DNA of 5,050 nucleotides from an uncultured Rhodospirillaceae bacterium (GTDB taxonomy: Bacteria; Pseudomonadota; Alphaproteobacteria; Rhodospirillales; UBA2165), in assembly GCA_913041095.1 (NCBI GenBank), contig CAJWIB010000218.1, positions 1 through 5,050 on the forward strand, in the 5' to 3' direction. Both the position numbers and the translations under genes were made by a program. A model generated the notes under the pieces. It was not told the origin of the DNA. It worked only from the letters and a program-made list of their open reading frames with translations, and searched no databases. Shown here piece by piece: positions 1 through 4,855 of this stretch (positions within the stretch are counted from its first letter, which is position 1; each line of letters starts with the position of its first letter).

Positions 1-1199
1 ATTCCCGGCTGTGTGAATTGCTGAAGGTCATTCTTTTTCTTAATATTCTGCCATTGGACCGCGATAGTTCTTTCCTTCGCCCATTCACCATTGCTGCCAA
101 ACTTAACCTTACCGACAACGGTGGTAAACTCGGTCGCATGAATATACTTAGCGATCGCAGCGTGGTCTATTTTTCCTACCGCATTAATAGCATCACCCAG
201 TACCTGCACATAAGCATAAGCCCAAGGGGCTAGGTAAAACCCTAGTGGGTCAACCTTCCTTGCAGACGCGACTTTTTGGTATCTCTTTAGAAGACTCCTT
301 ACACCGGGATAAATGTTCATATTCGGCTCAGGAACGTAGAAATCATAGTTTAGCACACCGTTCAATTTCGGGCCAAGACCCTTCATGATACCGGAAAACT
401 GCAGTCCAACCATTCCTCCGCCAAAACCCCTTACCTTCGTTCCCACTTCGCTAACTGCTCGGGTCATCCCCGCTGAACCTGGAGGATATGAAGCAACGAA
501 GAAAAGATCGGGATTTGTCGCGTTAACCGCGCGGATAATCGGTGTAAAATCCGCCGTTCCGGGCTTGTAGTTCTTATTATAAGTAATTTTTAGACCAAGT
601 CGCTTTGCGTTCGTGACGGCACCTTTTTTTAGGTTTTTTGCAAACTCCGCATCTGCTGCAACAAACGCAATAGATTTAGGTGTCGGTTTTAGTTGCATCA
701 CCGTATCAAACCACGCCCTTGAGAAGTCGGCAGCGGGGTCCGGTCCTGACGGCATAATCTGGAAGTATTTATCATACTTCCATTTTTTGTTGTTATTCAT
801 GCCAAAAAGACCCATAAAAACTAACTCTCTCTGGATCACAACGGGTAGCGCCGGCGCAATCAGGTTAGTACCATAGCCGGATACGACAAAATCAACCTTA
901 TCTACATCCAGCAATTTAGCATAAATACCTGGTACGTTAGCTGCTTTTGTTTGGTCGTCATAATATTTAAGCTGCACCGGACGGCCAAGGATGCCACCCT
1001 TACTGTTAATGTCGTCTCTCCACATTTCCATTGCTACCAGGGCCTGTTTGCCTCCACCAGCAAGGCCACCCGTCAGAGCCATACTAAACCCGATCTTGAT
1101 AGGTTCTTTTGCAGGAACTTCAGACCCAATCAGTGCAAAAGTAACAACTGCGAAGGTCGCTACCAAGGAACGGAAAACTGATAATTTAAAGCTTTTCAT
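1..1199 (-). CDS. Branched-chain amino acid/amide-type ABC transporter periplasmic solute-binding protein (C-terminus cut by window edge)
   Basis: The reading frame is open from an ATG at 1199 through the left edge (399 codons visible), so only the last residues are missing if it matches the usual 400-430 for the family. Residues 1-30 form a Sec signal peptide: basic K2/K5/R10, a hydrophobic core at about 12-25, and probable cleavage after VPA at 28-30. There is no lipobox cysteine, so the mature protein should be free in the periplasm. The mature start IKIGFSMALTGGLAGGGKQA (34-53), then MWRDDINSKGGILGRPV and YYDDQT, is the classic LivK/Peripla_BP_6 opening; the two lobes of a type I binding protein follow. 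It would deliver an amino acid, amide or similar ligand to a permease-ATPase complex. No such genes are adjacent here. GGGAGG at 1205-1210 lies 5 nt before the ATG and fixes the start. The ligand cannot be assigned. Confidence 0.95.
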   Translation of the reverse strand, partial: MKSFKLSVFRSLVATFAVVTFALIGSEVPAKEPIKIGFSMALTGGLAGGGKQALVAMEMWRDDINSKGGILGRPVQLKYYDDQTKAANVPGIYAKLLDVDKVDFVVSGYGTNLIAPALPVVIQRELVFMGLFGMNNNKKWKYDKYFQIMPSGPDPAADFSRAWFDTVMQLKPTPKSIAFVAADAEFAKNLKKGAVTNAKRLGLKITYNKNYKPGTADFTPIIRAVNATNPDLFFVASYPPGSAGMTRAVSEVGTKVRGFGGGMVGLQFSGIMKGLGPKLNGVLNYDFYVPEPNMNIYPGVRSLLKRYQKVASARKVDPLGFYLAPWAYAYVQVLGDAINAVGKIDHAAIAKYIHATEFTTVVGKVKFGSNGEWAKERTIAVQWQNIKKKNDLQQFTQPG

Positions 1200-1272
1200 T
1201 TTATCCTCCCAAAAAAAATTAACATAAACTTATTTATCGTAAGAATGGCAAACCCGCCACTTCTCAATCAAA

Positions 1273-1281
1273 ATTCTAACA
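1273..1281 (-). promoter_or_regulatory. Extended -10 promoter candidate for the solute-binding protein gene
   Basis: On the minus strand this reads TGTTAGAAT, an extended -10 (TGn followed by TAGAAT, five of six matches to TATAAT). No convincing -35 lies 16-18 bp upstream, as expected for extended -10 promoters. Transcription would start near 1266, giving a leader of about 65 nt before the ATG at 1199. Inferred from sequence only. Confidence 0.4.
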
Positions 1282-1325
1282 CAACAGTAGTTTACATAGT
1301 AGTCGCCGCATAGATCAAGGCTTAA

Positions 1326-1439
1326 TCATACTTTACCGTTTTTGCTCTGGGTAGATATAACCGGCGTGAATGCTAAAGAAATAACAATCAACCCGACTAT
1401 CGCCCACAAACCGTAGCGAATTTTTCCAAAATTAGTTAT
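1326..1439 (-). pseudogene. Possible decayed N-terminus of a membrane protein (permease-like) lacking a normal start codon
   Basis: This minus-strand frame reads ITNFGKIRYGLWAIVGLIVI, then SLAFTPVIST, then seven residues and TGA at 1326-1328. It has a basic head followed by one strong hydrophobic segment of about 20 residues, the look of a first transmembrane helix with positive residues inside. The expected start is ATA at 1437-1439 rather than ATG, about 10 nt after an AGGGAAG ribosome-binding-like stretch. The only standard alternative is TTG at 1407-1409, inside the hydrophobic segment. The style resembles the amino end of LivM-type branched-chain amino acid permeases, which would fit the downstream binding-protein gene, but that is an impression rather than an alignment. 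Alternatives are a small membrane peptide with non-standard initiation, or chance. The rest of 1200-1500 is AT-rich, and apart from the promoter candidate at 1273-1281 I see nothing else there. Confidence 0.3.
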
Positions 1440-1562
1440 TAAATTATCTTCCCTATAAGGATTTTGAAGTTACTTAATTTATAATTTTTACCACCTGTTT
1501 TTTTTTATTTCCGCGACCGGCGTTTATGATCTAGTGGCGCAGGAAAAATTATATTTGGGATT

Positions 1563-1739
1563 TTATAGCGTTATTAACGGACTGTCACTGATGATACCAG
1601 GAAGGATAGCGTTAAAGCGAACGGGTGCTAATTCCGTCGCAAATGAGTGGATCATTGACGTGACACCACCATTGACGCTAGTCACCGTCGTTGAGCCTGG
1701 GTATCGGTACCACAATGTCCATGTCACATGAATGGCACA
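1563..1739 (-). pseudogene. Remnant of a short-chain dehydrogenase/reductase (C-terminal part)
   Basis: Read on the minus strand from 1739, 58 codons encode a piece with YPGSTTVTSVNGG, then the ATELAPVRFNAILPG run, then IISDSP, ending at TAA (1563-1565). This is the pattern of the last third of an SDR: the helix after the active site (here VNGG in place of the usual YxxxK context, as in atypical SDRs), the ELAPVRxN strand, and the PG motif after beta-6. The frame is closed upstream by TGA within a few codons. The Rossmann glycine motif and NNAG are missing. After the TAA the same frame continues to a second stop at 1524-1526, then reads TPVAEIK, which may match the 'RTPxGRxA' stretch common at this point. 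It therefore looks like a truncated gene with stops acquired inside it. It belongs to a different SDR subgroup from the intact one at 2979-3701, so it is not a fresh duplicate. Confidence 0.65.
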
Positions 1740-1780
1740 TGATCAGTGGTTAACGTTCATTACTTGTTCTAATTTTCCAG

Positions 1781-1795
1781 CTCTATAAAATAGAG
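1781..1795. repeat. Perfect short inverted repeat (6-bp arms, 3-bp centre)
   Basis: CTCTAT-AAA-ATAGAG is a perfect inverted repeat lying 2 bp before the ATG of the 30-codon ORF at 1798. It contains a TAAAAT -10-like hexamer (1786-1791) with a weak TTGTTC 16 bp upstream (1764-1769). It could be an operator overlapping a promoter or simply AT-rich chance. A 7-bp direct repeat (CACATGA at 1725-1731 and 1736-1742, 11 bp apart) lies just upstream. Confidence 0.3.
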
Positions 1796-1797
1796 AC

Positions 1798-1890
1798 ATG
1801 AACCCAGCCACCCTCGCCACCATCCACAACGACCTCTTTATTGAGGCCGCCGCTAAAGATTTGCGCCCAGGAGACTATCTGCATTTTTAA
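1798..1890 (+). CDS. Unrecognised 30-residue ORF, possibly a truncated 5' gene end
   Basis: ATG at 1798 to TAA at 1888-1890 encodes MNPATLATIHNDLFIEAAAK followed by DLRPGDYLHF. I do not recognise it. Codons are rich in GCC, ACC, CTC and GAC, more coding-like than the surrounding AT-rich DNA, and a promoter-like inverted repeat lies directly upstream. There is no good Shine-Dalgarno sequence; only AGAG sits 3-4 nt before the ATG. The peptide looks like the amino end of a soluble protein cut short by a stop. It sits among other remnants between the binding protein and the hydrolase, so a gene fragment is more likely than a functional small protein. Confidence 0.25.
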   Translation: MNPATLATIHNDLFIEAAAKDLRPGDYLHF

Positions 1891-1941
1891 TATTGGAGAG
1901 ATAGATAGAGGCTGAACCATCAGCATTCGACAATACTCAAC

Positions 1942-2850
1942 CTATAAATGATCCCTGCACCAATTAGCACAAGCGCTGCCAACTAAATTCAAATGATCAG
2001 GATTATCGTACAAAGACATATGGGAAGCATCACCGCCGATTTGAACCAACCTTTTAGTCGGTGTTGGCAACTTGTTAAACGCTGGCACCTCGAATTCGGT
2101 CATGGTTATATCGTCATACGCCGAGGTCACCATAAGGGTGGGCGTGTGAATAATCCTTTTCATGTAAGGAGTTACGTCATAGCGTAACACATATTCCACA
2201 CTCTGGATAGTTGACCAATGTTCATGGTTGGGTGCCACTGTCTCTTTAAATTTTTTAAATACAGGCCAGGTTTCAGGAGCCGGAAACGCCGAAGCTTTTT
2301 CATGAGGGTGAGCGGAATGAGCAATGGTACCCTGTTTCCCAGTCTTAAACCGCTCGATCCGATCACGGGCGATAATATCCAGAAGTTCCCGATAGCCGAC
2401 ATTGGAATTAGCCCGGATGGCATTATAATAACCGTCAAGCATGGGTACTACGGACATTACACAGCGTACCCGACCATCAAGCGCGGCGACCGGAAAGACA
2501 TGTGCTCCAGCGTATGAAATACCCCAAAGACCAATTCGGTTTCCATCTACGTCATCGCGCAGGGTGGCATAAGTGATGGCGTTGATTAGATCGTCGATTT
2601 GTTCCCAGGGGTTAATATGCTGGCGTGGTTCACCTTCGCTATCGCCGAAATTTCGGTAATCAAAAGTTATCGCGGCAAACCCGGCATCAGTGAAAAATTT
2701 GGCATATTCGGGCTGAATCAATTCCTTCACATAGCACCAACCCCCTCCCATGACGACACACGGTAACGGGCCCTCAACTTCATCTGGTGTGTAAAAATAT
2801 CCTTGTAGAAGAATGCCATCACTTTTGAACTCAATATTTTCTACAGCCAT
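1942..2850 (-). CDS. Alpha/beta hydrolase, esterase/peptidase-like (YcjY/FrsA-type superfamily)
   Basis: A complete 302-residue cytoplasmic protein with no signal peptide or membrane segment. The alpha/beta-hydrolase order is clear. GGGW at 35-38, after the first core strand, is a likely oxyanion-hole loop. DYRNFGDSEG (64-73) is the conserved turn after the next strand. The nucleophile elbow GISYAG (110-115) has Ser112. An acid lies in SAYDD (243-247; Asp246 or Asp247), and His277 in GGDASHM completes a plausible triad. A cap-like insertion of about 80 residues (140-220) lies between the nucleophile and acid strands and probably shapes the substrate pocket. Relatives include serine esterases, lactone and dienelactone-type hydrolases and S15/S9-like peptidases, so the substrate is open. 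The ATG at 2850 is preceded by GAGAG about 10 nt upstream and by a good promoter at 2890-2917. The gene is divergent from the SDR at 2979, suggesting shared control. Confidence 0.92.
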   Translation of the reverse strand: MAVENIEFKSDGILLQGYFYTPDEVEGPLPCVVMGGGWCYVKELIQPEYAKFFTDAGFAAITFDYRNFGDSEGEPRQHINPWEQIDDLINAITYATLRDDVDGNRIGLWGISYAGAHVFPVAALDGRVRCVMSVVPMLDGYYNAIRANSNVGYRELLDIIARDRIERFKTGKQGTIAHSAHPHEKASAFPAPETWPVFKKFKETVAPNHEHWSTIQSVEYVLRYDVTPYMKRIIHTPTLMVTSAYDDITMTEFEVPAFNKLPTPTKRLVQIGGDASHMSLYDNPDHLNLVGSACANWCRDHL

Positions 2851-2889
2851 TTTTCATTTCTCTCGCTAAACAAATTCAATAGATTGACC

Positions 2890-2917
2890 ATTATGTATAA
2901 ACAACAATAAACTTCAA
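2890..2917 (-). promoter_or_regulatory. Sigma70-like promoter for the alpha/beta hydrolase
   Basis: On the minus strand, TTGAAG (2912-2917) and CATAAT (2890-2895) are separated by 16 bp, matching four of six and five of six consensus bases. Transcription would begin near 2883, leaving a leader of about 33 nt before the ATG at 2850. The DNA around it is very AT-rich. Confidence 0.5.
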
Positions 2918-2944
2918 TTAGATCTTACTCGTACAGATTTACCG

Positions 2945-2972
2945 TTGCATATTGGTCAGCAGTGTTTAGAAT
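2945..2972 (+). promoter_or_regulatory. Promoter of the SDR gene, placed for a leaderless mRNA
   Basis: TAGAAT (2967-2972) is a good -10, with a weak TTGCAT (2945-2950) 16 bp upstream. Only 6 nt separate the -10 from the ATG at 2979, so transcription should start at or next to the A of the start codon. The same TAG is also an in-frame stop, ruling out an upstream extension, and no Shine-Dalgarno sequence is present. Confidence 0.5.
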
Positions 2973-2978
2973 TTCATT

Positions 2979-3701
2979 ATGCCTAGCCTATTAATCACCG
3001 GCGCTAATCGAGGTATCGGTCTAGAATTTACCCGCCAATATCTATCCGATGGCTGGCGGATTTACGCCTGCTGTCGAGCACCGGAAAAAGCAGATACTCT
3101 AAAAAAATTAGCTGAGGGTTTTTCTGATCAATTGTCGATTTTTAGGATGGATGTTAGGAACGGTGACGAAGTTTCCGCTGTAGCTGAGGCCTTGAACGGC
3201 ATCCCGATCGATATGTTGATTAATAATGCCGGCATCGTCGACAGTTACGGCCGGGGTGTATTTGAAGGCAAGGATGACCCTGACCTGAAAAATTATGACC
3301 TCGATCTCTGGCTTGAAATCTTTAACACAAATGTTGTGTCACAAGGTCGTATTACTGGTGAATTTGCTGATAACGTCGCTGCAAGCGAACGAAAAATGGT
3401 AGTCATGATTTCATCCGGCCTGGCGTCCATCAACAATACCTGGCAAGCTGGCCGCTATGCCTATCGCACCAGCAAAGCGGCCCTCAATATGTTGACCCGC
3501 GGGGTCGGTGCATGGTTGGAACCGCGTGGCGTCACGGTGGTTACCATTGCCCCTGGTTGGACTCGTACAGAACTCGGCGGCCCCAATGCCCACTACTCAG
3601 TTGAAGAGTCTATATCCGGCATGCGAAAGGTTCTTGATGGCCTGACCATCAAAGACACAGGAAGCTATTGGAATTTCAATGGTGAACAATTGCCGTGGTA
3701 G
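2979..3701 (+). CDS. Short-chain dehydrogenase/reductase, C-factor (CsgA)-like classical SDR
   Basis: A complete 240-residue NAD(P)-dependent oxidoreductase. TGANRGIG (7-14) is the Rossmann nucleotide-binding loop; the arginine at 11 and the CCRAPEK stretch (31-37) hint at NADP(H). DVR at 58-60 contacts the adenine, and NNAG is at 82-85. Asn118, Ser146 (or Ser145/150), Tyr162 and Lys166 (YRTSK) form the catalytic set, and PGWTRT (192-197) is the loop after beta-6. The spacing from Ser146 to Tyr162 is 16 rather than the usual 13, because of a short insertion also typical of C-factor-like SDRs. The length is normal. It should interconvert a carbonyl and an alcohol in the cytoplasm; the substrate is unknown. 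The ATG is fixed by an in-frame TAG at 2967-2969 and there is no RBS, so translation is probably leaderless. It is divergent from the alpha/beta hydrolase, a plausible functional partner. Confidence 0.93.
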   Translation: MPSLLITGANRGIGLEFTRQYLSDGWRIYACCRAPEKADTLKKLAEGFSDQLSIFRMDVRNGDEVSAVAEALNGIPIDMLINNAGIVDSYGRGVFEGKDDPDLKNYDLDLWLEIFNTNVVSQGRITGEFADNVAASERKMVVMISSGLASINNTWQAGRYAYRTSKAALNMLTRGVGAWLEPRGVTVVTIAPGWTRTELGGPNAHYSVEESISGMRKVLDGLTIKDTGSYWNFNGEQLPW

Positions 3702-3729
3702 TTGATATTACCTGATCGTCTTTGTTATC

Positions 3730-3759
3730 CAGGCACAATTATTCACAGCCTGATTTTTT
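3730..3759 (+). terminator. Rho-independent terminator-like hairpin after the SDR gene
   Basis: CAGGC (3730-3734) pairs with GCCTG (3748-3752) across a 13-nt loop, followed one base later by six T (3754-3759). The stem is only 5 bp but GC-rich, and the position 29 bp after the stop codon is right. It is a weak to moderate candidate. Confidence 0.45.
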
Positions 3760-3844
3760 AATTGCATTTATAACGAATTCTATCGATTTTTCCTTAAAAC
3801 ACGGCGATCTGTCTTTGAACATACAAGGCGAAGAAATCCAAAGC

Positions 3845-3849
3845 GAGGT
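3845..3849 (+). promoter_or_regulatory. Ribosome-binding site of the 42-residue ORF
   Basis: GAGGT sits 3 nt before the ATG at 3853 and 6 nt before a second in-frame ATG at 3856. It is among the better Shine-Dalgarno matches in the window, and the spacing is better for the second ATG. It is the main reason to take the small ORF seriously. Confidence 0.4.
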
Positions 3850-3852
3850 AAT

Positions 3853-3981
3853 ATGATGGGAGAAGTGTGCCTTAATGGCGGTAGAATTGATCTATTGGAC
3901 TCCGGACCCAGCCAAATGACAAAATTTAGATCTTTTATAGGCAAAAAAGGGAAAATTTATTTCCACAACAATACAAATTAA
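3853..3981 (+). CDS. Hypothetical small protein, 42 residues
   Basis: ATG at 3853 (or the adjacent in-frame ATG at 3856) to TAA at 3979-3981. The product begins MMGEVCLNGGRIDLLDSGPS and ends with a basic stretch holding KFRSFIGKKGKIYF and an Asn-rich tail. I do not recognise it. It has one cysteine, no signal peptide and no membrane segment, and the C-terminal half is strongly basic. It lies alone in the 347-bp AT-rich gap between the SDR and the deiodinase-like gene, 67 bp before the latter, on the same strand. A good RBS favours translation. The short length, the AT-rich setting and the absence of a recognisable family argue for caution; it may be a leader-type ORF or a relic. The rest of 3702-4048 holds only the terminator-like hairpin and the downstream RBS. 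Confidence 0.4.
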   Translation: MMGEVCLNGGRIDLLDSGPSQMTKFRSFIGKKGKIYFHNNTN

Positions 3982-4034
3982 GTAGCATCACCATGAATAG
4001 GAAAATCGTGTGAGAAATGTCGAATAATTTATTT

Positions 4035-4040
4035 GAAAGG
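4035..4040 (+). promoter_or_regulatory. Ribosome-binding site deciding the GTG start of the deiodinase-like gene
   Basis: GAAAGG lies 8 nt upstream of GTG at 4049. The frame is closed by TGA at 4034-4036, so this GTG (or the one two codons later at 4055) is the only sensible start. Confidence 0.6.
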
Positions 4041-4048
4041 TAAGAGTA

Positions 4049-4771
4049 GTGGCTGTGGCTAAAGGAGAGACGTACAACTATCCCCGTTTCAAGATGAGCA
4101 ACTATGAACTTGGTTATTTCCCTGGCCCAAAGGCCGGAGAGAAAGTCGACTACAACTACACGTTGACCGATCTAGATGGAAACGAAGTCAACTTATCTAA
4201 TTACAGGGGCAAATGGCTGGTAATGGAGACGGGTAGCCTAACATGTCCCATGTATGTAAAGAACGTCAGAAAATTTATCAAACTTAAGGATAAGTATCCG
4301 GATGTCGAATGGCTGATGATCTATGTCCGAGAAGCGCACCCTGGCGAGAAAATAGGTCAAGCCGGAACAATCGATAAAAAGATTGCGTACGCTAAACAGA
4401 ACCGAGACGACTATCATGAAGAACGAAAAATCGTCGTCGATTCCGTCGACGGCAAATGGCACCATGATTGGGGCCTACTTCCAAATATGGTTTATGTAAT
4501 CAATCCGGAGGGAACGGTGACCTACCGCGCAGACTGGTCTTTCGCCAACAATGTTGATCGGGTACTTAAAAACAGAGATGATATCATCACCAACGAGCAT
4601 ATTGTCATTGTCGGCGCGGCTCCCTGGATTACGATCCCGGTCACGCTAAAAGGCGGTTGGATTGCTCTGTACGATATCCTAATTATATTTCCCAAGGTCT
4701 ATTACGAGCACTTGAAGCTTGATATCCAGACTTGGTTGGGCAGACGTAAGGCAAAAAAGTGGTTTGGGTGA
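4049..4771 (+). CDS. Iodothyronine deiodinase-like thioredoxin-fold protein, cysteine form
   Basis: A complete 240-residue protein starting at GTG. Residues 31-160 form a redoxin/thioredoxin fold: YTLTDLDGNEVNLSNYRGKW (37-56) is the peroxiredoxin/TlpA-style entry. GSLTCPMY (62-69) holds Cys66 exactly where deiodinases have selenocysteine in their GSCT-U-P motif. The run MIYVREAHPGE (90-100) matches the deiodinase YI-EAH signature with His97. LLPNMVYVINPEGTVTYRADW (143-163) is the closing strand pair, with the cis-proline-like LPN. Cys66 is encoded by TGT and is the only cysteine, so there is no resolving cysteine within the chain. Residues 184-218 are unusually hydrophobic and aromatic (IVIVGAAPW, GGWIALYDILIIF) and may anchor the protein at a membrane; this extension is not part of the thioredoxin core. 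There is no signal peptide. Function in bacteria is not established; dehalogenation, thiol peroxidase or reductase activity are all possible. No partner gene is adjacent. Confidence 0.88.
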   Translation: MAVAKGETYNYPRFKMSNYELGYFPGPKAGEKVDYNYTLTDLDGNEVNLSNYRGKWLVMETGSLTCPMYVKNVRKFIKLKDKYPDVEWLMIYVREAHPGEKIGQAGTIDKKIAYAKQNRDDYHEERKIVVDSVDGKWHHDWGLLPNMVYVINPEGTVTYRADWSFANNVDRVLKNRDDIITNEHIVIVGAAPWITIPVTLKGGWIALYDILIIFPKVYYEHLKLDIQTWLGRRKAKKWFG

Positions 4772-4855
4772 GCCGAGGAATAACAACATCGTAATTTTTG
4801 CAAGGAAAGAAGTTAAATCATTCCCTAGTGGGTCAAAGGTGATTTTATTCAAACA

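Noticed and set aside
385..1227. Several plus-strand frames of 61-87 codons across the left part
   Set aside because: They are antisense shadows of the clear binding-protein gene read on the minus strand from 1199 to the edge.
1534..1731. Plus-strand 65-codon frame with a GTG start
   Set aside because: It has no Shine-Dalgarno sequence or recognisable product, and the opposite strand carries an SDR-like signature across the same bases.
1911..1924. GCTGA-ACCA-TCAGC hairpin just past the hydrolase stop as a terminator
   Set aside because: The stem is only 5 bp and no T-run follows on the minus strand.
1993..2517. Plus- and minus-strand frames inside the hydrolase gene
   Set aside because: They lie in other frames of the intact alpha/beta hydrolase and show no motifs or ribosome-binding sites.
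4244..4246. Selenocysteine codon in the deiodinase-like active site
   Set aside because: The codon is TGT, an ordinary cysteine, and no in-frame TGA lies in the motif, so no recoding is needed.
4238..4465. Minus-strand 75-codon frame within the deiodinase-like gene
   Set aside because: It is an antisense shadow; the plus strand has clear family motifs and a ribosome-binding site.
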